NCBI GenBank assembly: GCA_017164015.1
Contig: CP071065.1
Span: 8,151,501 to 8,215,500, forward strand
Direction: 5' to 3'
DNA length: 64,000 nt
From: Nostoc sp. UHCC 0702
GTDB lineage: Bacteria; Cyanobacteriota; Cyanobacteriia; Cyanobacteriales; Nostocaceae
Below the pieces are notes generated by a model that saw nothing but the letters and a program-made list of their open reading frames with translations, was not told the origin of the DNA and did no database searches. Made by a program: the position numbers and the translations under genes. Positions 51,810 to 61,231 of the stretch are shown one piece after another; the first letter of the stretch is position 1; the number at the start of each line of letters is the position of its first letter.

Positions 51810-52114
51810 ACGTAAGTTCGCTACTACCTCTCCCTCCTAACCTCCCTCTCCTAAAAAGACGTGAGTTCGATGAACCTCTCCCCAACCCCTCTCCGACGCG
51901 GAGAGGGGCTTTAATATCCTCGAAAAAGAACGAAAAAATAACCTTTTCAAGCCTCTCTCCTTTCAGGGGAGAGGTTTGGAGAGGGGTCTTTTAATTTTGT
52001 CGAACTCACGTTAAAAGGCGAAGGAGGAACAACGAAAAAATAAGGTTTTACTCCCCTCTCAAGGTAGGAGAGGGGTCGGGGGAGAGGTCATAACGGTACT
52101 CATCGAACTCACGT
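51810..52114. repeat. MITE-like repeat, family A, copy 4, with a second copy nested inside (51859-52011)
   Basis: Outer ends ACGTAAGTTCG (51810-51820) and CGAACTCACGT (52104-52114) are bounded by perfect 9-bp direct repeats TTACTAAGG at 51801-51809 and 52115-52123. An inner element with ACGTGAGTTCGA (51859-51870) and TCGAACTCACGT (52000-52011) interrupts it at a CTAAAAGG-like site that is partly duplicated. Confidence 0.85.
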
Positions 52115-52202
52115 TTACTAAGGGGGACTTTAGGGGGTGCGCGAAGTGCGCGGGTGGGGTATTTTTGTACCTCCCCAACTTGAAATCTGCTGTAGATTAA
52201 CT

Positions 52203-52230
52203 GTAGGGGCGTACAACTGTACGCCCCTAC
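52203..52230. repeat. Perfect palindrome GTAGGGGCGTAC
   Basis: 12-bp arms (52203-52214, 52219-52230) with AACT loop; a relative with TTATTGGGGGCA arms is at 62994-63028. Confidence 0.75.
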
Positions 52231-52276
52231 AAGCTATCTGTTGCATTCTTTTTTCAGAATGGTATGACTTTTATAA

Positions 52277-55200
52277 TTACGAATTACCCATTATCGTGAA
52301 TGCAGCCCAATAATAAGGATGACTGTAAAGCTTTTTAGTTGACAGCATTTTACTACTTCTATACAGATGTGTCGCCAAATAAGCCCTAATCCTTAAATCC
52401 TCAATCTGCACATTGCTTAACAACTCTTCATACCATTTTGTCAATTCTCCAGCAGTTAAATCTTTCAGCCATAGCGTTGCTTCAGCCAAAGCAGTGGTTG
52501 GCGAATTTGTTTGCTGTAATCTTCGATAAAACTCGATCATCACCAAAGCACTAGCAGAAGATTCTACAGTCCAAAGAGTACTCACCACATGGGGAATTCC
52601 CCCAGAGAGAAAACCATTGACTAAACCCACATATTCAGTAGTGATAGTCTGGTTGCTAGCTATTTCGCAAGCGGAGAGAGTAACCAAATTGTAAGTACCT
52701 AAACTGCGTTCGTAGATATCTTCTAAAGTGAGTTTATCTTCTCCTGCTAAAGCTAAGTCTGATTTTTTCGGTTCACGACAATTGTTCGTAACATGTCCTG
52801 TAAAATGAAATATATTATTATCAAATAAAGCACTTTCCACAATATTTTTATTAGCTTTTACTCCCTGGATGCGTTGGGAATTATTGAACATTTGGCTAAC
52901 AACTTCAGATTCCAAATTGGCAAATTTTAATGTAGAATAATTTATGTAATCAGGATGTTCAACACTCAGTAATTTTTGCTCTAAAAATTGCTGTGTACTT
53001 GCATTTTTTAAAGATAAACCTATTTCGATACTGGGTAGATAAGAAATCGTAAAAATAGATTCTAGATTTGGCTGATATTCTTGATAGTAATCAAGAGAAA
53101 AAAGAGCATGAAGAGGCAATCGGTGCAAATCACGGTGAGGAATCAAAATTAGTTGGGTAATTCCTTCAAGTTCCTGCTCAATTGTAGAAATTTGCAGGAT
53201 GTTTTTGAGTTTGAGCAGCCTTTGTTCCATCTCTAATCGCCAGGAATAGCTGCTTTTATTTTGATGATATTGAGCTTGAGTACGATATTCTTCGTGTGCC
53301 TGATTCCAATCTTGTAGCCAATCTTCAAATTCAATCAAGCGTCGCACTGCTTCGGGTAAAGGCAATTCATCGAGATAAGTAGTGGTTCCGATTGTGCCTA
53401 TATTTTGTATGGGTATAAAGACCAGAATGGGTGATGGGGCTTGGTCTTTAATAATAAAAGTATTTAAAGCTACTGGGCTAATATGCCAATAAATAATTGC
53501 TGTAGTCGGATTAAGTAATTGTTGAACTGAATCATATCTGGGTGAGTAAATTTCTTCCCTCCAACCATCTAGCAGCCAGGTTAAACATGAGTTTTTACCC
53601 AGTTCTGCCATTTCCCAAGCTTCTACTACATCACCAGATTCCACATATAAATCAACTGCTAATTGCCCAAGTCCTACAAATTTAAGAGCCAATTGTTTTT
53701 TACTTTCATCAGTGCGAGTTTGTTGGTTGAGCAATTGTTGCAATATATCTGCACCGTATTGCTGTAATTCTTGTACTTGTGCTATTTGTCCCAAACTCAA
53801 AAGGACTTTAATCATAGATTGCACAACTTCCAGATGTAACTCTGGAAAATCTTCACTCGTGAGGGTTAATAAGGCCTGATTGTATTCATTTAGGGCTTTG
53901 TCCCAATCATCAAAGAATGTGCAATGTTTCCTACCTCGGTCATAATAGGCATTAGCGATCGCAAAATGTAGCCTACCCCAACCTTCAGGATGGGTATCTG
54001 AACGCAGATGTTTCAACCCTTCCTCATAGCTAGCCAGCCTACCTTCATAGCCTCCTTGCTGCAAAGCCGGATTTGTTGCGGCTATATCAGTGGATATGGA
54101 CAAGTCAACATTAACTAAATGACCTACAGCAGTACCTCGACCAATCCAAGCTTCCCAATAATCAAGTTTGATTTGTAAGGCGTTGTCGTAACAGACGATC
54201 GCCTGCGTAAATTCTTCTAAATAAAACAGCGCTACCGCTTGATTGTACCAAGCTAAGTGAAAATCAGGTTTAATACTTATGGCTTTGTGATAAGAGGCGA
54301 TCGCTTCTTGTCGTCGTCCCAGATTATCCAAAGCTATACCCCGATTGTACCAAGCCAAGTAGAAATCAGGCTGATTTGAGAGTGCTTGATCCCAGGAAGC
54401 GATCGCATCTGCCCAGCGTTTTAAATTAAACAGCACAACACCACGGTCAATCCAAACTTCGTGGTAATCTGGTTGAATGGCTAGGGCTTGGTCATAAGAG
54501 GCGATCGCTTCTTCATGTTGTTCGCTCACAGCCAAAGCTACGCCTCGGTAATACCAATTTTCCTGGTCTTGGGGTTGCAGCAGCAAAGCTTGGTCATAAC
54601 TAGCAACTGCTTCCCACAGCCGCCCTAACTTCAACATTGCCAAACCCTTGCCAGCCCAAGCTTCTGGGTAATCCGGCTGGATTTCTATAGCTTGTTCAAA
54701 AGAAGCGATCGCTTCCTCAAATAGTCCTAATTCACCCAGAGTGCCGCCCCGATTATACCAAGCTTTGTAGTAGTCGGGTTTCAATTCTATGGCTTGGTTA
54801 TAAGATGCGATCGCCTCTGCAAAATATTCTAAATGAAACAGCGTCAAGCCCTTATTAAACCAGTATTCATACGCATCAGGATTTAATTCTATAGCTTGCT
54901 CATAAGATGCGATCGCTCCTAACAAATCCCCAGTTTTAGCTTGCCGCAGACCTTGGTAAAACCAAGCTTGTGCTTCAATGCCTGCATTCGGTTCACTGAC
55001 TGAAGTATAGCTGGTTTGAGTTACCAGATTAGAAGCAAGTTGTTGGACTAAATTTGCACTTTGATCCAACCTCACCAACAACTCATCCAAGGTGTAAGCT
55101 ACATTTGGCTCTAAATTCGCCAAAGACTGATCCCAAGTTTCGTCCCCTAGGAAAATTCCTGAAAGCGGTGCAGGTGTCAATTCATTATTTCTCACATCAT

Positions 55201-56002
55201 ACTCAAACGACAATTCGCTTAAGTTGGTGATCACATCTTCTTCAGCAGGAGACAGCAGAGGTATGGAAGCCTCAGTTTCAGCTGCTGGTTCATACACCCA
55301 TTCCTGTAAATTCTCCGTTGCATCTTCATCTGCAACAAAATCCGGTACTGCTGTGGTTTTGGCTGCTTCTGCTTGATATTCCCAAATCAGTTCTCCTATA
55401 TTCTGGACTGATATTTCTTCAGCAGCAGAAATTTGGCGTACTCCTAATGTAGGTTCCTCTTCTAAATCGTCAGACTCCCATAACAGTTCACCTAAGTTGC
55501 GTATCAACTCCTGTCCTGGAGAGTTGAACAAAGTTGCAGACGTTTCGGAATCTTCAGTGTTAATAGTTTCGGTTTCTCGTTCCTCGCTATCTTCGTACCA
55601 TTCACTTGAGTTCTGTGTTAACAAGCGTATGCCAATGTCATGGGCAAGCTCTCCAACTTTGCCAATATCAAGTTCACCAAGCTGCACCATCCGCATTGCT
55701 AATTGATGGTTTGGTGCAGATGATAAAAGCAATTTTTCACCAAAGTTCAGCAGCCAATCTATCCAACGTTCAACGCTAATGCGCTCTTCCATCCGCTGTA
55801 GGTAATTGATTGCCCACTGTTGTCCTCGTCCTTGATGTACACCTTCCAACAGCTGGTTAAACAAAAGTTCCAGATCCGCATTACTCAATTCAGGTGGTAG
55901 AACCATCTGTTGGTCTGTTACAGTCTTGATATCGCGAGTCTGCTGACTACCAACGGGGCGTTTTGAAAACGTTTTAAGCCACTGCACTAACTGCGTGAGC
56001 AT
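52277..56002 (-). CDS. TPR-CHAT protein (caspase-like protease domain)
   Basis: A 1,241-residue protein. (1) Residues 1-140: a helical domain beginning MLTQLVQWLKTFSK, shared with the gene just upstream. (2) About 140-340: an acidic, flexible linker with four spaced copies of a short motif (NLGELLWE, NIGELIWEY, NLQEWVYE, NLSELSFEY). (3) About 345-680: eight or nine TPRs (for example EAIASYDQALAIQPDYHEVW), then more helical repeats. (4) About 920-1241: a CHAT domain with the His-Cys dyad His1070 (HFTGHV) and Cys1112 (LSACEIA). CHAT proteases relate to caspases and separases; some act in defence or cell death. Activity and target are unknown. Confidence 0.88.
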   Translation of the reverse strand: MLTQLVQWLKTFSKRPVGSQQTRDIKTVTDQQMVLPPELSNADLELLFNQLLEGVHQGRGQQWAINYLQRMEERISVERWIDWLLNFGEKLLLSSAPNHQLAMRMVQLGELDIGKVGELAHDIGIRLLTQNSSEWYEDSEERETETINTEDSETSATLFNSPGQELIRNLGELLWESDDLEEEPTLGVRQISAAEEISVQNIGELIWEYQAEAAKTTAVPDFVADEDATENLQEWVYEPAAETEASIPLLSPAEEDVITNLSELSFEYDVRNNELTPAPLSGIFLGDETWDQSLANLEPNVAYTLDELLVRLDQSANLVQQLASNLVTQTSYTSVSEPNAGIEAQAWFYQGLRQAKTGDLLGAIASYEQAIELNPDAYEYWFNKGLTLFHLEYFAEAIASYNQAIELKPDYYKAWYNRGGTLGELGLFEEAIASFEQAIEIQPDYPEAWAGKGLAMLKLGRLWEAVASYDQALLLQPQDQENWYYRGVALAVSEQHEEAIASYDQALAIQPDYHEVWIDRGVVLFNLKRWADAIASWDQALSNQPDFYLAWYNRGIALDNLGRRQEAIASYHKAISIKPDFHLAWYNQAVALFYLEEFTQAIVCYDNALQIKLDYWEAWIGRGTAVGHLVNVDLSISTDIAATNPALQQGGYEGRLASYEEGLKHLRSDTHPEGWGRLHFAIANAYYDRGRKHCTFFDDWDKALNEYNQALLTLTSEDFPELHLEVVQSMIKVLLSLGQIAQVQELQQYGADILQQLLNQQTRTDESKKQLALKFVGLGQLAVDLYVESGDVVEAWEMAELGKNSCLTWLLDGWREEIYSPRYDSVQQLLNPTTAIIYWHISPVALNTFIIKDQAPSPILVFIPIQNIGTIGTTTYLDELPLPEAVRRLIEFEDWLQDWNQAHEEYRTQAQYHQNKSSYSWRLEMEQRLLKLKNILQISTIEQELEGITQLILIPHRDLHRLPLHALFSLDYYQEYQPNLESIFTISYLPSIEIGLSLKNASTQQFLEQKLLSVEHPDYINYSTLKFANLESEVVSQMFNNSQRIQGVKANKNIVESALFDNNIFHFTGHVTNNCREPKKSDLALAGEDKLTLEDIYERSLGTYNLVTLSACEIASNQTITTEYVGLVNGFLSGGIPHVVSTLWTVESSASALVMIEFYRRLQQTNSPTTALAEATLWLKDLTAGELTKWYEELLSNVQIEDLRIRAYLATHLYRSSKMLSTKKLYSHPYYWAAFTIMGNS

Positions 56003-56147
56003 TTGCCATACTCTTGGATTTTATTTCTCCTAGATTGTAGCGGCGTTGTCTTAAAAATATTAGTAATCACCTAAAACCTACTGAATTTAGCAGGTTTTGC
56101 AGTCCTATGGTTATAAAAAATATACAAAACTTTGTCAGTTGTTATTC

Positions 56148-56180
56148 TCTGGGGACTGGGGACTGGGGACTGGGGACTGG
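56148..56180. repeat. GGGACTG heptamer tract
   Basis: Four GGGGACT/GGGACTG units between the CHAT gene and its partner, followed by CCCAATA/CCCAATC fragments to about 56255. Confidence 0.85.
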
Positions 56181-56256
56181 GAAAGAATTTAGTTGATCAA
56201 AGAGCGTTTTTCTTCCTAATCCCCAATACCCAATCCCTAATACCCAGTACCCAATC

Positions 56257-56997
56257 TTACGGTTGATCTGTAGTCGATTCATTGGATGCATTATATTGAT
56301 TAATCAATTCTTGGACAATAACTTCAGGATCGTCTGTCTCAATTGCCAGCTGTTGAGCAATCTGCTGGCGTAAGTTTTCATCCTGCTGCAACATCACAAA
56401 TAATTGATCTATGGTGACAGTTTGATATTCTCCCTCTGCTGGGATGTTTTCTCCTTCAGTAGGCAGGTATTCTTCCCCTGAAAAGTACTCTCCCTCGCCT
56501 GGTTGTGCTTGTTCTGATACTGGGTAGCTATCTTCAAGCGACAAACTCGTGCTAACCGCATCTGGCCCATCATATTCCCATATTGGTTCGCCTTGATTGC
56601 GCCTTAACACCTGCATCCCAATATCATAAGCAGTGTCTCCAATTTCACCAATGCCCAACTCACCCAATTGCACTAAGCGAGCAGCTAATTCATTATTGGG
56701 TGTAGATGATGCTAGCAGCCTTTCACCAAACCGCTGTAACCATTCTAACCAGCGTTCAGTGGACACACGATGTTCAATGTTTTGCAGCCATTTTGATGCC
56801 CAAGCTTCTCCCCGCGCCTGATGCACTCCTTCGAGAAGTTCGGTGAAAAGAAATTCTAGATCCGTGTCAGTGAGGGGTGGCGCTGGTTCTTTTGGTACAT
56901 CTGTGACCACATTCGCAGGAGTATTTTGCCCACCAAACAAGCTTTGGAATAACCTTTTGAGCCACTGAACTAGCCGCCTGAGCATTTGCTGTACCAT
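56257..56997 (-). CDS. Short paralogue of the TPR-CHAT N-terminus
   Basis: A 246-residue protein. Its first 140 residues (LVQWLKRLFQ, LTDTDLEFLFTELLEGVHQA, STERWLEWLQRFGERLL, LVQLGELGIGEIGDTAYDIG) are clearly homologous to the start of the CHAT protein 255 bp downstream. It then has one copy of the aromatic-acidic motif (EPIWEYDG), an acidic linker with GEGEYFSGEEYLPTEGE, and TIDQLFVMLQQDENLRQQIA, which matches TLDELLVRLDQSANLVQQLA of the CHAT protein just before its TPRs. So it is the CHAT protein without TPR and protease parts. It could regulate or assemble with it. No known family name. Confidence 0.75.
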   Translation of the reverse strand: MVQQMLRRLVQWLKRLFQSLFGGQNTPANVVTDVPKEPAPPLTDTDLEFLFTELLEGVHQARGEAWASKWLQNIEHRVSTERWLEWLQRFGERLLASSTPNNELAARLVQLGELGIGEIGDTAYDIGMQVLRRNQGEPIWEYDGPDAVSTSLSLEDSYPVSEQAQPGEGEYFSGEEYLPTEGENIPAEGEYQTVTIDQLFVMLQQDENLRQQIAQQLAIETDDPEVIVQELINQYNASNESTTDQP

Positions 56998-57447
56998 TGA
57001 ATATTGTTTACCTAAGATTGTAGCGATCGCACTGTACTATCGCATTAATCCAGTCAATAAAATGTACATATTAGTCAATGGTCAGTTGTCAGTTGTCAGT
57101 TGTCAGTTGTCAGTTGTCAGTTGTCAGTTGTTAGGAATTATTTATCCTCATCTCCCCCGCTCCCCTGCTCCCCTGCTCCCCTGCTCCCCCGCTCCCCTGC
57201 TCCCCCGCTCCCCTGCACCCCTGCTCCCCTGCTCCCCCGCTCCCCCGCTCCCCTGCTCCCCCGCTCCCCTGCTCCCCTGCACCCCTGCACCCCTGCTCCC
57301 CCGCTCCCCTGCCCCATTCCCAATTACCTAATATGGTTCAAATGTACTATAATGGAAAGGAATGTGGAAAATAATTAATCCTCACAAGTAATATTGCTAC
57401 GTATAGAATAATTGAATGTCAAATTGGGCGCTTGTGTTTATAAATCC
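56998..57447. repeat. Repeat region: GTCAGTT heptamers and CTCCCCTG/CTCCCCCG octamers
   Basis: GTCAGTT units at about 57079-57130 are followed by some 20 tandem octamers (GCTCCCCT/GCTCCCCC, 57147-57311). The dnaX start is at 57448, so its promoter lies in or just after the repeats. Confidence 0.85.
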
Positions 57448-59568
57448 ATGTCTTACGAACCCCTGCACCACAAGTATCGCCCAAAGAGTTTTGCTGAACT
57501 AGTGGGACAAGAGGCGATCGCTACTACCCTCACTAATGCGATCGCAACAGCGAAAATCGCCCCTGCTTATTTATTCACTGGGCCGCGAGGTACGGGAAAG
57601 ACTTCTAGCGCCCGTATTCTTGCTAAATCTCTCAATTGTCTCAATAGTGACAAGCCTACCCCTGCTCCATGCGGCGTGTGCGATGTTTGTCAGGGAATCA
57701 CTAAAGGCTACTCCCTTGATGTCATTGAAATCGATGCAGCTAGTAACACTGGTGTCGATAATATCCGCGAACTAATTGAAAAAGCGCAATTCGCCCCTGT
57801 ACAGTGTCGTTATAAGGTTTATGTGGTCGATGAATGCCACATGCTCAGTACCGCCGCCTTTAACGCACTACTAAAAACACTAGAAGAGCCGCCAAAACAC
57901 GTAGTTTTTGTCCTAGCGACAACAGATCCCCAGCGAGTATTACCGACAATTATCTCGCGCTGTCAGAGGTTCGATTTTAGACGTATTCAATTAGAAGCGA
58001 TGGTTAAGCATTTAAGTGCGATCGCCTCAAAAGAACAAATTAACATTACTCCTGACGCTGTAACTTTAGTAGCCCAAATTGCTCAGGGAGGATTACGAGA
58101 CGCAGAAAGTTTGCTCGATCAATTAGCGCTGTTGTCTGGTGAAGTGACACCAGATAAAGTTTGGGATTTAGTAGGTACAGTCAGCGAACGAGACTTGTTA
58201 GTCTTATTAGATGCGATCGCACAAGATAATCCCGAAGCAGTTTTGGACTGTAGCCGTAATATCTTAGATCGTGGTCGAGAACCCTTAACTATTCTGCAAA
58301 ATCTCGCCGCTTTCTACCGCGACTTGCTGATTGCCAAAACAGCACCTAATCGTCATGATTTAGTAGCTTGTACTCCCCAAACTTGGAAGACGCTAGTCGA
58401 ATTTGCCCAGCAATTGGACATGAGTAGCATTTTGGTAGGACAGCAACACCTACGAACAGCTGAAGTACAAATTAAAAACACTACCCAGCCGCGTTTGTGG
58501 TTGGAGGTGACATTATTAGGATTGTTACCGAGTGCCAATATTCAACCTACAGCCACAGGCGTTTCACCTAGAGCTACCACACCGCATGTGGTATCAACTA
58601 GCAGCAATCATCGGCAGTCATCGCCTCAGCAGTTCTTAAAAGTAGATCCTCCTAGTTTACCCCAACAACCCAACTCTTCCAAAACCGCTTCGACAAACGG
58701 AAACGGCTTTAGCCGCTCCACACAGAGCATCCCAGAGGACAATCACACTGATTTTAGTAACTCAGTGTCACCACCAGCAGAAAGTGTAGCTGTTCCTCAC
58801 TTATCGACATCGGTGTCGCCACAACCCGCAGAAAATGGATCTACTCCTCGACTACCCGCACAAGAGGAGCCTGTCATCACACCTGCACAACAAGTATCTC
58901 CAGTATCGCCAAAAGAGGAAGTTGTTGAAGCAACACAATATGATTTAACTCAGATTTGGCAGCAGATGCTTGCTAACCTCCAACCAAAATCAAGGCAAGA
59001 AATGCTGCGTCAAATGGGCCATCTCATAGAATTTGATGGTACTGCGGCTCGTGTTGCTGTCAAACCCGTATGGTACGACAAAGTTAAGTCTGATTTACCT
59101 ATGATTGCAGCAGCTTTTCAGCAAACTTTCGGCCATGAAGTCAAGGTAAGCCTAGAGAAAGGAACTTCATCAACCTCTAATGTAGGCAGAAAAGGCCCTC
59201 CAGCAAACCCCTCCCCTACCGTTCAGCAGTCACCTCCTGCCAAATACAACAATCAAAATACGCCGCCAGTCCCGCAGCCAGCCACACCAGCACCGACACA
59301 AGCATCACCACCAATTAAAACCGAGCCGACAGCAAAAAATGGAACTGCGCCGACTGTGAAGAACGGAAGTGGAGTGCAAACTGTGTCTCCACCACCAACC
59401 AAAACACCCCCAAATGACTGGGAAACTGATGAAGTAGCGATCGCAGCTCAGCGTTTAGCGAACTACTTCCAAGGAGAAATTATCCGCCTCACAGACGATG
59501 GCATAGAATCATCTGACTCCACCAACACATCTGAATGGACAGATGAATCAGAAGCAGACGATGAATAA
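57448..59568 (+). CDS. dnaX: DNA polymerase III subunit gamma/tau
   Basis: A 706-residue clamp-loader ATPase read from ATG 57448 (MSYEPLHHKYRPKSFAELVG); the frame runs 12 codons further back. Walker A is GPRGTGKTSSA (about 45-55), the zinc-binding cysteines lie in CGVCDVC and nearby, Walker B is VYVVDECHML and the sensor/arginine finger is in ISRCQRFDFRR. Residues after about 370 are a long Pro/Ser/Thr-rich linker and a tau-like C-terminus (LTQIWQQMLANLQPKSRQEM). No intein is present, unlike dnaX of some cyanobacteria. It loads the sliding clamp at the replisome. Confidence 0.96.
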   Translation: MSYEPLHHKYRPKSFAELVGQEAIATTLTNAIATAKIAPAYLFTGPRGTGKTSSARILAKSLNCLNSDKPTPAPCGVCDVCQGITKGYSLDVIEIDAASNTGVDNIRELIEKAQFAPVQCRYKVYVVDECHMLSTAAFNALLKTLEEPPKHVVFVLATTDPQRVLPTIISRCQRFDFRRIQLEAMVKHLSAIASKEQINITPDAVTLVAQIAQGGLRDAESLLDQLALLSGEVTPDKVWDLVGTVSERDLLVLLDAIAQDNPEAVLDCSRNILDRGREPLTILQNLAAFYRDLLIAKTAPNRHDLVACTPQTWKTLVEFAQQLDMSSILVGQQHLRTAEVQIKNTTQPRLWLEVTLLGLLPSANIQPTATGVSPRATTPHVVSTSSNHRQSSPQQFLKVDPPSLPQQPNSSKTASTNGNGFSRSTQSIPEDNHTDFSNSVSPPAESVAVPHLSTSVSPQPAENGSTPRLPAQEEPVITPAQQVSPVSPKEEVVEATQYDLTQIWQQMLANLQPKSRQEMLRQMGHLIEFDGTAARVAVKPVWYDKVKSDLPMIAAAFQQTFGHEVKVSLEKGTSSTSNVGRKGPPANPSPTVQQSPPAKYNNQNTPPVPQPATPAPTQASPPIKTEPTAKNGTAPTVKNGSGVQTVSPPPTKTPPNDWETDEVAIAAQRLANYFQGEIIRLTDDGIESSDSTNTSEWTDESEADDE

Positions 59569-59598
59569 GTAGAGACGTTCCCCCGGAACGTCTCTACT
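59568..59598 (+). terminator. Palindromic repeat AGTAGAGACGTTCC overlapping the dnaX stop codon
   Basis: 14-bp arms with a CCC loop; the first base is the last base of the TAA. It is the same repeat family as 22431-22461. It could stop or stabilise the dnaX transcript, but there is no strong T run. Confidence 0.5.
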
Positions 59599-59754
59599 GA
59601 TAAATAAAAAAATATTCCCCTGTTCACAGTCATTAGTCAACAGTCATCAGCCATCAGCCAACCCCTTCCCCTTTAACTCCTAAATCCGCGACTGTTGATC
59701 AATGCCTGTCAACTTTCGCTAAATTGGAAAAAGGAAAACTCAAGGAAACTTTCA

Positions 59755-60450
59755 ATGTCAGCACAATTGTTACTGGTGGATGATGAACCGGGGTTACGGG
59801 AAGCTGTGAAAGATTATTTGCAAGAAAGCGGGTTCAGCGTTCAAGTAGCCAGTAACGCCCGTGAAGGTTGGGATTTGATGCAGCAAAATACACCTGACCT
59901 GGTGATTTCCGACATCATGATGCCCCAGGTGGATGGCTATCAATTCCTCAAACAACTACGAGAAGACCCCCGCTTCCAAGCACTTCCAGTAGTATTTTTA
60001 ACTGCCAAAGGGATGACCGGCGATCGCATCCAAGGCTATCAAGCTGGTGTTGATGCTTATTTGCCCAAACCCTTCGATCCAGATGAGTTAGTAGCAATAG
60101 TAGAAAACTTACTTACGCGCCGCACAGCTAAGCCTCAAGCTATCGGTGAAGAGGGTGAAACGCCTGATATTGCTGAACTGGCCAATCAAATTGCCCAAAT
60201 TAAGGCTTTATTAACCCAAAGAAATGCGATCGCTCAATCCCCAACTCCTTTTAAAATCGACTTGACCCCCAGAGAACAAAGTGTTTTAAATTTGGTAGCT
60301 GAAGGATTGATGAATAAAGAAATTGCCCGTCGCTTAGAAACCAGCGTTCGCAATGTAGAAAAATACGTCAGTCGTTTGTTTAGTAAAACCGGCACTAATA
60401 GTCGCACTGAGTTAGTTCGTTTTGCACTAGAACACGGTCTTGCTAAATAA
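59755..60450 (+). CDS. NarL/LuxR-type response regulator
   Basis: A 231-residue regulator read from ATG 59755 (AAGGAA about 10 nt upstream). The receiver domain has the acidic pocket VDDEPG (Asp9, Asp10), phospho-acceptor Asp53 in VISDIMMPQVDGY, the threonine in VFLTAKG and the lysine in YLPKPF. A linker is followed by a LuxR-type helix-turn-helix (about 165-228: LTPREQSVLNLVAEGLMNKE, ARRLETSVRNVEKYVSRLFS). It should bind DNA after phosphorylation by a kinase not encoded nearby. The arrangement recalls the algal plastid regulator Ycf29, but I cannot confirm this. Confidence 0.88.
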   Translation: MSAQLLLVDDEPGLREAVKDYLQESGFSVQVASNAREGWDLMQQNTPDLVISDIMMPQVDGYQFLKQLREDPRFQALPVVFLTAKGMTGDRIQGYQAGVDAYLPKPFDPDELVAIVENLLTRRTAKPQAIGEEGETPDIAELANQIAQIKALLTQRNAIAQSPTPFKIDLTPREQSVLNLVAEGLMNKEIARRLETSVRNVEKYVSRLFSKTGTNSRTELVRFALEHGLAK

Positions 60451-61231
60451 ATACCCTACTGAGTCAGTGTGATGGCGGAGTGTACAAAGCTCCAAAATAT
60501 GATCACAACTTCAAGGAAGGGGTTGAATCGTGCTTCGGGCAAACGAAAATTGCTGTATATTTTGATTACTAACCTCACCGCTATAAATGTAAGTATATAG
60601 CGGCGAATTTATTCGTCTGCGGCTTACCCCCATGTCATAAATCACTTGCTCTGCACGCCGCCAAGCATTGGGCCAAAAATCTCTCTTGCACCAGTGGCAA
60701 AAGCAAAATATTTTTAACCCTAAAAATACTACCTTAAACGATAGCGATCGCTCATAACTAGCTATTAGCTATTTTGAAGCTATTTTACATGTCAAATACT
60801 TAACTTAAACTGGCACCAGTGCAGGATAGGGGAGATAACTGTCCAAATAAAAAGGTTCAAAAGCTTACTTGACAAGCAATATTCTTCCTGCCTTCTTGCG
60901 CCAGCTAATACTTGTGCAAATTCAGTAAAACCCTGGTTAGAGCAATTGCCTTGAAAGATAAATTTTCAAAGACTATAACCCGACCAAAAAAGCAAGCTAT
61001 TACTTCATTTAGATTAATATGCACCCAAGGATGCCCATAGTCTAAATGGTAAAGGTCATCGTAGATACTGTTTTCAGCTTTGCAATAGAGTAATGTTCAG
61101 TCTAGTTTGTAACCTAGCAGCTAGCTGATGCCAGCCAATTTATATTTAGAGCCAATGCGGCTCATCTTAACAAACTAACCAGGTTGTTGCTATTAGATGT
61201 GCCACCACTCAAATTCTAGCTCCAGCTTTAA
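60451..61231. other. Long intergenic region with no recognised gene
   Basis: 781 bp between the response regulator and the small conserved gene at 61232. No open frame of note, no heptamer tract, one HIP1 site (60743-60750) and only weak palindromes. A non-coding RNA is possible, but I see no proof. Confidence 0.5.

Larger units (their letters stand above)
51558..52276. other. Repeat-filled intergenic region
   Basis: 719 bp, mostly repeats: the nested MITE-like family A elements (51810-52114), a GTGCGCGAAGTGCGCGG palindrome region (about 52137-52153), and a 12-bp perfect palindrome at 52203-52230. No gene is seen. Confidence 0.7.

Noticed and set aside
57147..57311. Regular repeats that could be taken for a CRISPR array
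   Set aside because: The 8-bp units are directly tandem without spacers; the same holds for the 9-bp units at 62135-62206. No cas genes are nearby.
57448..59568. Possible intein in dnaX
   Set aside because: The Walker A and following regions are continuous and the length (706 residues) is explained by a Pro/Ser-rich linker; no intein motifs.
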